DNA of 64,000 bases, from positions 11,172,256 to 11,236,255 of the forward strand of contig NC_135041.1 in the NCBI RefSeq assembly GCF_051020975.1, read 5' to 3'. Within the stretch, counting starts at the first letter, position 1, and each line of letters opens with the position of its first letter. The notes under the pieces are model-generated. The model was given only the letters and a program-made list of their open reading frames with translations. It ran no database searches and had not been told where the DNA came from. This document shows, in pieces, positions 11,390 to 21,553 of the stretch. This DNA is from Osmia lignaria lignaria (lineage: Eukaryota; Arthropoda; Insecta; Hymenoptera; Megachilidae). The position numbers were made by a program, and so were the translations under genes.

Positions 11390-14300
11390 GTAAAGAACCC
11401 TGTATAAAATATAGTGTTTATTTGTAAATTTCCTTAAGTTTCTGTATTCGACATAGTAGGCTACGAAATTAAATTTTTGCATTTTCATTTAATCTTTAGG
11501 TATCTTAATATTTTTAATATTAAGGCTGACACTTCCGTTTTCTTGTGCTGCCCAGGATGGACCCAGGCGACCCATTTGAGCTTCGGATGTAACAAACGTA
11601 AGTAAAAAATTTTTACGTCAATCAGTGCCGAATTAAGGGTAAGTTTAAAGGTGCCACGTTGTAACCCTTTCATTTACTATGTTAAAAACTATTAAAATAA
11701 ATCTCCTTTTACTGTTACCCTTTTCTTTACAATTAAATATAATTTTATTTTATTTAGAATAAATTTCAATTTTTGAGCAAACTTTAATAACCAACGAGGC
11801 CCTTAAAGGTTTGATAGCCCCAGGAACCGGATTATCCTATTCATTTATAAACCGTTTAAACAATCAGGCACCGAGTTAAAAATATGTGAATCTTATCCTC
11901 TTTCGATTTTAGTTCAATTATCTATGGTATGTACAGTTTAATAAATTTTCAATTACACATCAAGTCGAATTCTTTAACGCACCATGTAAAATATTTACTG
12001 GTTAGTAATACGTGATATGTAATCTGCAGCTTAACTTAATTGCCTTTCAGCTACCTGCCCAGCACCATGCTTAAACGGAGGAATATGCACCTCCCCCGGC
12101 AGGTGCACGTGTCCCAAAGGATTTACAGGCAACCAGTGCCAGACAGGTAATATCAAACACGAATGCAAATCAATTCTAAATTATCATTTCAAATGCTAAT
12201 CAACGGTATACGAACAACATCGTTGCAGGTGCACCCTTTTCATTTCACTTTACATTATATTGAATTTCTGATCACTTCTTATTAAATTTCGTATAACATG
12301 TTAATGAAATTTCTGATGCTAAGTTAAAAATTTTAAACATTGAGTCAATTATTCTTTTTTTTCAATTATTCAATTCTATAGAGGTCACCAGTGATTCGTA
12401 TTATAAATTTAATACGTTAAACTATTCTATAGAGATAACGATACAAACCAGGGAACGATTGAATCGTAAAATCTTCTTGGATCATAGATTAAACCAAAGG
12501 CAGGTCTTCGTAGCGAAGATCGTTAGTCGTAATTAAATTGACGCAGATCGATACGGTGTTCGATAGAGTTACGCGAATACCACGAGTCGTTTGAACGTAT
12601 TGTGGTGTCCAGCAGCTGGTTGCTTTCGATAGATTTACGAGCGATTTCGTTAAGCTATGCGGACGTTCTAATTACTGGGGCGATGTAAGCTGTGTCAGTG
12701 GCGGTTCGATCCAATAAAAAAAGCTCCTTTGCTAGAGGGAAGGTTTCGACACTCCCTACAGAGAAATCCTTGAAGCTTTCATGGGCCACATTCCTGCATT
12801 TTATCATGACTTTAGTGTGCTACTGACATGCTTCTGAATTAGTATTCTGCTTTATTGGCGTTGTGATTGTGCTGCTAGATGCAAGAACGACCTCAGGACA
12901 TTCCTGCCTTTTTTGCATCAAGTGCATAACTAGATTTTCTATCTTTCCTACGTAAATGGTAATTTTCATCGATTCATATTGGTTTGTATTTAAGTCAAAT
13001 TTAAATTAATAAAAACTTGAGAAAGTTATAATTAGAATTAATTTTTATAATTATGACAAAAATATAAAACAGAAATATTAAATTTATAACAGTTCTATTA
13101 TTATTTATATTTTTATAAGAAATGCTTTTATTAGAGCTCTCAAAATGTTACAACTTAATTTTAATAAATATTCTCAGTTTTCCTTAACACTGCAGAGAGC
13201 TTTTATTAAAAATGTAGATTTCACAATTACAGGTTCACATTCTAAAAATATACAGGAAACATACTGCGCGTTCGAATCTTTTAAATGGCATAAATTTCAA
13301 AGGAGAGTTAATTTTCTGAGTACACCAGTTTAATACGTCTACGTTTATGATTAATAATATGATTTGAATGGCTTCTTGATTGCAGAAAGCATGTTCATTG
13401 CTGTTCAGAATTTTGAAATCACCCATTAATATTAATCTTCTCACTGTTTCGTATTATGGTCGCAATAAAGGAAGCTTGGGTTATTGCAGTGAAAGTACGA
13501 GTATTAATAAATTACACATGGCACATCGTGCACCAACTGTCATTATCTGTAATGCTATAATTCTACCTACTTTTGTTTAACTTTTATAACACATCATCAA
13601 AATTATCGTCGCATAAAATAATTTCCCGATCCCTGCAATTAAATTATGAATCACCTACTCAAATACATGTAATAAAAAGCTTATCATCTCAGTAAACAAA
13701 GCTTACTCCCTTAACATACACATTTGAAAAAACTCTTTATAATTGAAAGAATAAAACATCAATGAAAACGTGTTTTTCAATTGTCTTTATATCCCAATCA
13801 TTTACTTTAATCACCAAACAAGTTACTTCGAATGGTACCACTTACTCTCCCACTCTTTCCTGCTTATCCTCAATCGAACACCTCAACTCTTGATAACTAA
13901 TTTAAATTTCCAAGTAATTTATTCATTAAAATCCTTGTGGCCATTCGAATAAATTCAATGGACCAACGGAAATCAGCATTACTTTATGATGTACATATAA
14001 TATTCGCGAATGGTTCTGTCCGGAACTTGAAGGGTATTTCGCGATGGATCTGTCGCAGCTGGTAAGCTGATGCTATTAATTTTTCATGAATTAGCATAAC
14101 TTGTCCACCAACGTTACAGACGTCGACGAGTGCGTGACAGAGAAGCCCTGCGATCAGCTCTGCAGAAACCTACCCGGAACCTACGAGTGTCACTGCAGAC
14201 CCGGTTTTCAATTGCAGAAAGACGGCCAGTCCTGTCGAAAAAATGGTGAGCTACCGTTGTAAAAATCTTCTTAACAAGGGCACTACACGATATTCAGGAC

Positions 14301-16185
14301 ATTAATTCGTTATAAACCTTGTATAATTATGGAGATTAATAATAGCAATTTTGAACACGCACTCCTTTTGTCAGTTGATCGATGATGCTAACAATAAGCT
14401 GTTTTTCGCATTTCTCAGTACTAAAAATAGCCAAATTTAGAGTATCATTTTTGATGTGATTCAAGCTTTGAATGCCGCTCACGAAACCCCACACAGAGCA
14501 TCATCGGTGAACAACAACTTTTTGAACGGCTTCCAGTATCCGTGATTCGTGTCACAATCTCTGTTTTTCGATTTTCCAACGAGGAACAACACCCACGCTA
14601 TGTTTGCCGAATAAACAGATAGCTCGTTTCGTCGCGTCCATTCGCATTGAACTTGAACTTCGATACCATTTGCATGAACTTCGTCCGTGACAGAGAATTT
14701 CAACAGCGTTGGTATAAGGTCAAGACCATTTAGAGTCAGTTGGATTTAACCATTAGAGGGTGAGACCAGATATATCAGTGCGGATAATTATAACCCAACA
14801 ATAAGCTTCTAAGCTTCAATATTCCTGTCTTACTATTCTAAGTTTAATTGTTCTAAGCTTTAGAATTTTTAAGTTTAAGAATTCTTAGCTCTAGTGTTTC
14901 TAAATTTAAATATTCTGAGTTTTAGTATTTTAAGCTTCAGTATTCTTAAACTTAAGTAGTCTGGGCTTTAGTATTGTTGCATTTAAGTATTCTGGACTTT
15001 ACTACTGTTAAATTTAAATATTCCAGGGTTTAGTATTTTTAAGTTTAAGTATTCTGAGTTTATGTACTCCTAGGATTTATTAATCTAAGCTATAATTCTC
15101 ACAATCTCATCAGATATAGATCTCGCATCACAATCTCGATATAAATCTTTCGAACGCGATGACCATGTAGAAACCGGAAGCGGTTTTTCCCTTCAAGCAT
15201 TACTCAGTTTCCATTACTTTCACCTCTAATACATATATTTTATTTCAGATACTGAAGACACTGCTTTTGAGGCTCGAGATTTAGAGGTTGATTTCCATGA
15301 AGCAACAACGACCAAGCGTCCATCTATTTCCTCCCACGGTTCGTACTATTATAAATTAAATCAATCTTTATCTTACAAGAGGAATGTCGTGTAAATGGCG
15401 AAAACTATCTAGCGCACAGGTGGCAATAACAAATTCTGTCTGCAGATACGGAAAACGAGGTGGCCGACGATGACCTCGATCAGGACTACGAGATTATCCT
15501 GAAAAGGCTGACCAAGCTCGAAAAGGTATGTTGGACAATGCTCTGCCGTATGTTATTTGACTTGTAAAGGAGAGATACATTTGTTGGTCGCTTGAAATGC
15601 GAATACAGCACGCCAAGGGATTTTCTTCTTCTATCTTCAACTTCTAAACTATCACTCAGCTTCAAAATTACATTGCTTCATATAACATTTGTTCATTGTT
15701 ATTTATAACAAATTGCAAAAAAAAAACACAAAGGAATTAGTAAACAAATTTTATTGTTAAAGTTATTTAGCTTCTTATGAAGAAAACCTAAGTTCCTTTG
15801 GGTCGTAATTTTATAAAATTTACTATTTCTTTTTTAGCAATTTGCAAAAGGAAGAAAAAGAGACACAGATACGACAGAAATGAGCGTCAAAGTTGCTTCC
15901 GTCGTTGACAGTATAAACGAAATGAAAAGAGCTGTGGAAAATATGGTGGGTATTCGATGTAAATTTAATAAAAGGTATAATAAATATTATTTATCTTAAA
16001 AATAATATTCCTTGCAGCACCACATGCAACAGGAAATATACGAGATGCGAAATAAGCTGAGGGAGTACGAATTGGAGACAAGGAAAATGCAACATTTGAC
16101 GAATCGAGTGATGGAATTGGAAAATCGTTTGAGACTACGTTGTAGAGCAACGATGCCGATAAACGGTGGCGCATTAAACTTTTAA
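11324..16185 (+). CDS. Egfl7: EGFL7-like secreted EMI/EGF protein (5' end not found)
   Basis: Supported exons: 11500-11597, 12051-12146, 14120-14245, 15249-15338, 15446-15525, 15838-15945 and 16018-16185 (TAA at 16183-16185). An earlier EMI exon is probable at 11324-11389. All junctions are AG/GT and all phases match from 11500 to the stop. In order, the protein has an EMI C-terminus with CCPGW, then a six-cysteine EGF (TCPAPCLNGGIC...CTCPKGFTGNQC). A calcium-binding EGF opening DVDEC (six cysteines) follows, then an acidic linker. The end is a heptad-rich coiled coil (INEMKRAVENM; QQEIYEMRNKLREYELETR) up to LNF-stop. This EMI-EGF-cbEGF-coiled-coil order is that of vertebrate EGFL7/EGFL8, secreted extracellular-matrix-associated proteins that regulate vascular development and Notch signalling in vertebrates. 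The insect role is not known to me. The product should be extracellular. The signal-peptide exon is missing from my model. A hAT-type MITE sits in the intron after the EMI exon. It is convergent with LLPH. Confidence 0.85.
11623..11845 (-). mobile_element. hAT-type MITE (CAGTGCCGGATTAAG family) in EGFL7 intron
   Basis: The left end is CAGTGCCGAATTAAGGG. The body shares the family core (CTGTTACCCTTTTCTTTACAATTAAAT; AATAAATTTCAATTTTTGA; GGTTTGATAGCCCCAGG) with the copies at 32.0, 33.7, 37.7, 46.4 and 58.7 kb. The right end is degraded. No target duplication could be confirmed. Confidence 0.65.
12147..14119 (+). other. EGFL7 intron between the two EGF exons
   Basis: About 2 kb of AT-rich intron. 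No additional exon or clear repeat is seen. The donor is CAG|GTAATA and the acceptor is CGTTACAG|AC. Confidence 0.6.
14246..15248 (+). other. EGFL7 intron with a degenerate TTCTAAGTTTA repeat
   Basis: About 1 kb of intron. From roughly 14800 to 15085 it is built from loosely repeated units like TATTCTAAGTTTAAG / TATTTTAAGCTTCAG. Nothing coding is seen. Confidence 0.55.
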
Positions 16186-16194
16186 TGTCACTAC

Positions 16195-16200
16195 AATAAA
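16195..16200 (+). terminator. polyadenylation signal AATAAA of the EGFL7-like gene
   Basis: AATAAA lies 10 bases after the stop codon. A second AATAAA at 16384-16389 is an alternative that would give a ~200-base 3' UTR. Confidence 0.45.
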
Positions 16201-16426
16201 AGGAAATATCAAAATCCATAGGGCATTGCCCATAAATGTAATATTTATGTACGAATACTTTTTATAAAGGATATACTACCACTGCCATCTTCATAGCTTT
16301 TATGTGTTAGACTTTTAGTAGAATTGTAACTTAAATAACCTTTGTGATCATTTATATTCAGCTTTGTATTAAAAAACAAAAAGAATAAACTTATGCGATT
16401 CTTACTTAAGAAAGGTTCTTGTGATA

Positions 16427-16432
16427 TTTTAT
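16427..16432 (-). terminator. polyadenylation signal for LLPH
   Basis: TTTATT on + (AATAAA on -) lies about 68 bases past the LLPH stop codon. The LLPH and EGFL7 3' ends therefore converge within about 250 bases. Confidence 0.4.
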
Positions 16433-16499
16433 TACAATCATAACATTTTCTACAAGGTCAACAGGGAGGCGTCAATTAATGCTATCGATTATGAAAGGG

Positions 16500-17008
16500 T
16501 TACTTCTTCTTTGTTGTTTTCTTCTGTTTCCTAGTTAACCTTTTATTCGATCCTGTGGTTGATTTTTGTGATTTTGCTCTACCCTTTTTATGTTTAGCAA
16601 TTTTTCTTCTGTTCATCCATACTGGATAATTTCCAAACTGGTCCTTCATTGTTCTTTTGTTGTATATTCTACCATTACTGTCTACTTCCATTGTGTCTAA
16701 ATCATCTTCCTCAGTGCCTTCTTTAGACTTTGTGTTTTCTTTTATTGTCTTTGCATCAATCACTAAACACAGACATCAGTTAAAACTCAATGTATAAAAG
16801 TAAAAAAATTACAAATAAAAGTATATTTTGAATAACATTAAAAATTACCTGTAGCAATTTCTGATATTTCTGACATCTCCACATCTTGAGATCCGTTCTC
16901 ACTAATACCTAATGTTTTTTTTAACCTATCTAATTCTTTTGCTCCATAACGTTCTCTTTTAACTGCTCTACATTTTCTCCTCCATTTACTGCGTAACGAT
17001 TTTGCCAT
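16500..17008 (-). CDS. LLPH: LLP homolog (LLPH/LAPS18), nucleolar ribosome-biogenesis protein
   Basis: Complement of two exons: 17008-16849 (ATG at 17008-17006) and 16762-16500 (TAA at 16502-16500), joined through a CAG|GTAATT donor and TTTAG acceptor, giving 140 residues. The start MAKSLRSKWRRKCRAVKRER matches vertebrate LLPH (MAKSLRSKWKRKMRAEKR). The splice joins EIAT-V, as in human VQEIATVV. The second conserved block, QFGNYPVWMNRRK, corresponds to human HGQYPIWMNQRQ. The C-terminus is very lysine-rich (KRLTRKQKKTTKKK), as expected for nucleolar targeting and RNA binding. LLPH-family proteins associate with chromatin/nucleoli and the large ribosomal subunit assembly pathway (family knowledge). 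The length is close to the human protein (129 residues). Sequence upstream of the ATG supports a 5' UTR intron (see separate entry). Confidence 0.92.
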
Positions 17009-17023
17009 TTTATTGATTTAAAT

Positions 17024-17213
17024 CTGCAAATATTGAAAATATAAATTAATAATACCATCGACAATATTATATTTTGTCAAATTAAACAATAAACAATATT
17101 TGAAGAACTATTTGGACAGAACCACAACATAAACAATAAAATTAAAATTCTATAATAATACATTTATCTAAACATTTAAAATCAAATTAAGCTGCAAATG
17201 AAATAAAACTTAC
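17024..17213 (-). other. probable 5' UTR intron of LLPH
   Basis: On the minus strand CAA|GTAAGT (donor at 17213/17212) and TTTGCAG (acceptor ending at 17024) bound an AT-rich interval. It ends 15 bases before the LLPH start codon. The first exon would lie at about 17214-17300. Confidence 0.55.
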
Positions 17214-17389
17214 TTGAAGATAGTGCTCCGTTGTACGTTTTAAAAACTACTTTACACTTTTATTAAAACTTGAAATAAACACGTGTTGGAAAACAGCATT
17301 ATATCAACGTAAATCCTAACCTCATATAGTGTCACTGACTACAGATGTAGAAGACTGGACATTCCTCTGGTTTCAAAGGGTCATGAGTT

Positions 17390-18300
17390 AGGGGGTTTCA
17401 GACACCCCAAGATTTTGTCTGGCAGTCATCGGGCTCCTTGATTCCTCAAGATAATATAGGTCGCTGCGCAGAGGTAGCCGCAGGGGTCCATGACACCCCG
17501 GATTTCATAATGTGAGTATACAGGGAGAATCAAAGGTGCTTCGGGGTCCCAGACACCCCAGGATCGAATTAGATCGTACCCATCACTACCTCGACCAAGG
17601 GAGTTTCACGATTTGTTCGTTTTTAAGTCGTATATTTCGCTATTTGCTTCGGGGTCCCTGACACCCCAGTGGCATGATATCGGTATGCAGCGTCACCCGT
17701 ACCGCGGGGTCTCAGATACCCCGAATGCTGTAGTGTCGGTAAGCAAAGAGTGTCATCGATGCTTCGGGGTGCCTGACACCCCATATGCCGATATGCGAAG
17801 AGTGTCAGCAGTGCTGAGGGGTTCCTGAGACCCCAAGATGATATGTCGATACGCAGTCACTGGTGCTTTGGGGTCCTCGGCACCCCGGATGATATATTAT
17901 TGGTACACAAAGATACTCATCGGCATTTTGGGGTCCTTAATACCACAATATAATAACAGGTCGGCACGCAGAGATAGTTACTGGTGCTATGGGGTCCTTG
18001 GCACCCCGGATCCTAAATTATTGGTATGCAAAGATACTCATCGGCATTTTGGGGTCCTTAATACCCCAATACGATAACAGGTCGGTACGCAGAGATAGCT
18101 ACTGGTACTTTGGGGTCCTTGGCACCCCAGATCCTATATTATTGGTATGCAAAGATACTCATCGGCATTTTTGGGGTCCTTAATACCCCAATATGATAAC
18201 AGGTCGGTACGCAATAGGCGTCTATTGGCGCAGCGGGGTTCCTAACACCCCTGGAAAATATCAGGTCCGTATGAAGAGGGCACAACCGGTATAATCTTTT
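17390..18300 (+). repeat. ~60-bp palindromic satellite, dimerised to ~121 bp
   Basis: A GGGGT(C/T)-N7-ACCCC palindrome recurs with gggg at 17483, 17543, 17651, 17706, 17766, 17818, 17870, 17930, 17991, 18051, 18112, 18173 and 18235, with an earlier decayed copy near 17392. Spacing is 52-62 bases apart from one degraded gap. From 17870 on, units alternate between a CTTGGCACCCC type and a CTTAATACCCC type, making a 121-bp higher-order dimer repeated about three times. Between palindromes lies a conserved linker (TATTGGTATGCAAAGATACT / AACAGGTCGGTACGCAGAGA). Confidence 0.9.
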
Positions 18301-18532
18301 TCCAGAATTTCTTTAATTTACTTCATTTATTTTTTTTTTGCTTATTAAATAAGCTCATCGAAGGGGAATAATATTAAATGATTATATCCCTCTTCCGGGT
18401 CTCAGTCGAGGACCCCATTTATTTTACTTTTTCCAGTTATTTATATAATTTTATCCCTCATTATAGGCCAAGGCCATCTCAGTATCCCTTACATCCCAGC
18501 ATTTCTTACACTCTTGCAACCCTTAAATATTC
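18301..18532. other. AT-rich spacer inside the satellite cluster
   Basis: Unique-looking AT-rich DNA between the 60-bp array and the LINE tail. Nothing coding is seen. Confidence 0.4.
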
Positions 18533-18790
18533 TTTTTTTTTTTTTTTTTTTTTTTAACGTGGTGGAAATCTTCAGAAAGACACCTTCAGCCCCCCTGGGG
18601 AGGGGCCGGAGGTAGTGTGGGATTTTTACCCACTAAAACCACCACGGTGGCCAGCACTACGGCGGTAGGGAGGGTCTTTGCACCCGCCGCCATATAACAA
18701 ACTCCGCCGACATCGGGGGCCACACCCGATGCGGGCACTCCTCGGGCCGCGCGCAGTTGAGACCGGGGCCCCAGCCCCGGACCCCTACGG
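18533..18790 (-). mobile_element. 3' end of a non-LTR retrotransposon (or its SINE), minus strand
   Basis: A run of T at 18533-18555 is the polyA tail of a minus-strand insertion. Upstream on that strand is a GC-rich 3' region with a hairpin GTGGG-TAAAAAT-CCCAC (18633-18617 on -), then CACTACC, ending ...CCACCACGTT before the A run. The same arrangement (TTTTAGT-stem-7-base loop-stem-ACTACCC ... CTCGTT-polyA) is found on + at 22.6-22.7 kb. The 5' limit is estimated and there is no coding ORF. Confidence 0.6.
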
Positions 18791-18799
18791 GATTCCGTT

Positions 18800-19176
18800 A
18801 CATCTCTGCATCCCTTACATCCCTGCATTCTTTTCATCCCTACATTCTTTTCATCCCTACATTCCTTACATCTCTTCATCCCTTAAATCCCTACATTATT
18901 ATCATCCCTACATTCTTTAAATCCCTACATTCCTTTTATCCCTACACTCTTTTCATCCCTACATTCTTTTCATCCCTACACTCTTTTCATCCCTACATTC
19001 CTTACATTTCTTCATCCCTTAAATCCCTACATTATTATCATCCCTACATTCCTTTCATCCCTACACTCTTTTCATCCGTACATTCCTTACATTTCTTCAT
19101 CCCTTAAATCTCTACATTATTATCATCCCTACATTCTTTTCATCCCTACATTCCTTACATCTCTGCATCCCTTATA
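18800..19176 (+). repeat. 17-bp minisatellite, forward arm
   Basis: About 22 tandem units of CATCCCTACATTCTTTT (17 bp, variants ...TTCCTTA, ...TATTAT). A longer motif with TTCATCCCTTAAATC recurs at 18875, 19011 and 19096, at distances of 136 and 85 bases (8 and 5 units), so blocks of units were duplicated together. Seventeen is not a multiple of 3 and the open frames here are not coding. Confidence 0.9.
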
Positions 19177-19253
19177 ACAAATATATTATAAAGACTGGTT
19201 CGAGTAAAGGTAAGTAAAGGTAATTTAGTTCCTAAGTTAAATTCTTGAAGAAA

Positions 19254-19876
19254 CAGCGCCCCCTAGCGGCAAAAATGCGAACTAAAATTTCGATGTCGAA
19301 TCAGCGCCATCTGGTTTCGGAAAAAAGAACTAAACCTTGCACCATTTCTGGCCCCCTGGCGGTAAAAATGTGAACTAAAATATCGATGTCGAATCAGCGC
19401 CATCTGGTTTCGGAAAAAAGAACTAAACCTTGCACCATTTCTGGCCCCCTGGCGGTAAAAATGTGAACTAAAATATCGATGTCGAATCAGCGCCATCTGG
19501 TTTCGGAAAAAAGAACTAAACCTTGCACCATTTCTGGCCCCCTGGCGGTAAAAATGTGAACTAAAATATCGATGTCGAATCAGCGCCATCTGGTTTCGGA
19601 AAAAGGAACTAACCCTTGCATCATTTCTGGCCCCCTGGCGGCAAAAATGTGAACTAAAATTTCGATGTCGAATCAGCGCCATCTGGTTTCAGAAAAAGGA
19701 ACTAAACCTTGCACCATTTCTGGCCCCCTGGCGGCAAAAATGTGTACTAAAATTTCGATGTCGAATCAGCGCCACCTGGTTTCGGAAAAAGGAACTAAAC
19801 CTTGCACCATTTCTAGTCCTCTGGCGGCAAAAATGTGAACTAAAATTTCGATGTCGAATCAGCGCCCTCTGGTGGC
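19254..19876 (-). repeat. 93-bp tandem array carrying CTCF-like motifs
   Basis: CGATGTCGAATCAGCGCC starts at 19291, 19384, 19477, 19570, 19663, 19756 and 19849, exactly 93 bases apart. Each unit also holds a GCCCCCTGGCGG box (19351, 19444, 19537, 19630, 19723; a variant near 19816). On the minus strand these read CCGCCAGGGGGC. The array begins with CCGCTAGGGGGCGCTG (19269-19254) and ends with CCACCAGAGGGCGCTG (19875-19860), both matching the CTCF consensus CCASYAGRKGGCRS. All motifs have one orientation. The frame open on - for 139 codons repeats every 31 residues only because 93 is divisible by 3, so I do not call it a gene. Confidence 0.85.
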
Positions 19877-19914
19877 GAAAATTTCAACTCACTTTCAGGG
19901 AGGTACTGGGTGTA

Positions 19915-20265
19915 TGGAATGCAGGAATATAAGTGATACAAGGGATGTAAAGGATACAGGCATATAAGGGATGCAGGGATGTAAGGGATGTTGGGATATA
20001 AAGAAGGCAGGAATGTGAGGAATGCAGAGGTGTAAAGAATGTAGAGATGTTAGGAATGCAGGGATGTAGGGGAAGCAGAGATGTAATGGATGCAAAGATG
20101 TAAGGGATGAAAAGATGTAAGGAATGTTGGGATGAAAAGAATGTAGTGATGAGAAGAATGTAGGGATGGAAAGAATGCAGAGATGTAAGGGATGCAGAGA
20201 TGTTGGGAATACTGAGATGTAAGGGTTGCTGGGATGTAAGGAATGCAGTGATATAATGGTGCAGA
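19915..20265 (-). repeat. 17-bp minisatellite, inverted arm
   Basis: About 20 units of GATGTAAGGGATGCAGA, the reverse complement of the type at 18.8-19.2 kb (TCTGCATCCCTTACATC). The units are more diverged than in the forward arm. With the forward arm it makes an inverted repeat of about 350 bp per arm around the 93-bp array. Confidence 0.85.
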
Positions 20266-21255
20266 GATATAAAGGGTGCAGACGGAAGTAATAAAATCAA
20301 CGCGTTCGTCCTCCTAAGGAGTTTATTCAATAAGCTAAGAAGATAATTACTGCAAATTAAATGAACGCAGAAAATGAAATAAGAATGCCTTTAGCTACCT
20401 ACGTGAAGCTAGCCGGAAGGAATAATAAAATATGATTATTTGTAATTTTTCTTAGTGTATTTCGTTTGTAAATCGTTTGTGATGGATTGTGAGTCTATTT
20501 TTAACGTTTGTGACAAATTACTTCTTTTGTAATTAGCAATTGTATTTCAGTAATGATGTGAGTCGAAACTTTTTAGTATTTTTTTATAATAAACAGATTT
20601 TGCGATAATTGCTAATTGTAATTGATTGGAAATCGTTTGTGATACTGTGGTATCATCGGTATACTCGATCGATACTGTGGTACTATCATTGTAACAGTAC
20701 ACATATAACATTTATCTGCCTTGTTTTCGAGCATGCGTACAACGTCTCAGCGTCACTCAGAGACATGTTTCCGCGTTATTAAAAGGAAGGATATTTATTA
20801 CTATCTTGCAATTACTATTTCGCGATTTGTTTGGCTTTTAGGTCTTATATTTTGCTATTCGTTCTTATATTTCACTTGTCGGTATTACCTACCGTCGGTA
20901 TAATTGTCACGTACTTTATTGGCGTCAACAATTGCTGATACAATAGCCACACTTTCGGAGTGATGGCAGTGGCTACAGATGCAACAAGACTGAACATGCT
21001 TTGAATTTGTGCCTTGGAAACGAGCGCCATTTACTCTATCCTAGTATAAGAATGTGAAACACTTCGCACTGCAACAGCCTATGTATGTTGACGGTAATAG
21101 CAGATTGCTTCGATATCAATACCTATCATTGCTCAGTTTTGTTGGATTAGCAGTCGTCGCGGTCCGTGAAGATGTTACATTTCAGGGCCGCTACCCTCAA
21201 CACGGACAGAGCGAAGAAGAACAGAAAGGGAAGGCTGAGCCCTCCCCTAAAGTGT
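20266..21255. other. non-coding stretch right of the satellite cluster
   Basis: AT-rich. The segment 20818-20868 (TTCGCGATTTGTTTGGC..., TATATTTTGCTATTCGTTC) is a diverged copy of 17597-17645 on the other side of the cluster. Short direct repeats of GATACTGTGGTA occur at about 20641-20683. An ORF at 21054-21281 (75 codons) has no support. Confidence 0.4.
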
Positions 21256-21553
21256 ACATGGTGTCCCAGAATGAGTGCTAGCTGCTTGAAGGGGTGGTAG
21301 CTGGGATGATTCTGACCAGCATTTGCCTTTCTGAAAATGTAGTTTGAAGCTTCGTTATTGAATTATTAATGAAAAATACCATCTAATTAATCGCCAAAAT
21401 GTGGCTATTGATTATGTTCGAACGATGATCATGAACAATCGTGACGACACTACGACGGCACAATTTGGGGCTTCGTTTTTGAGATATAAGCAACTGAAAA
21501 TTGGAATATCTTTTATCATTTTAGCTTAGCCCAGTGGCTTGTCTCACCTTGTA
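21256..21553. mobile_element. mariner-type MITE with TA ends (probable)
   Basis: The left end TACATGGTGTCCCAGAATG and the right end (read inverted) TACAAGGTGAGACAAGCC form an imperfect inverted repeat next to a TA. The body (GGGGTGGTAGCTGGGATGATT; GGCTTCGTTTTTGAGATATAAG) resembles non-autonomous mariner elements. There is no transposase ORF. Confidence 0.45.

Noticed and set aside
11140..11427. 95-codon + frame over the EGFL7 EMI exon
   Set aside because: It reads through a consensus acceptor and donor and is not a single-exon gene. Its downstream part is considered only as an alternative EMI exon frame.
17390..18300. CRISPR-like layout: short palindromic repeat at ~60-base spacing
   Set aside because: Linkers between palindromes are themselves conserved (not unique spacers), and the region lies next to intron-containing animal genes with no cas genes. 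It is a satellite.
18678..19107. Open frames rich in HSFHPYI-like repeats in the 17-bp array
   Set aside because: The unit is 17 bases, so the peptide is a by-product of a frame cycling every 51 bases.
19263..19682. 139-codon minus-strand frame with 31-residue repeats
   Set aside because: The frame is open only because the DNA repeat is 93 bases, a multiple of 3. There is no start context, splice site or protein family.
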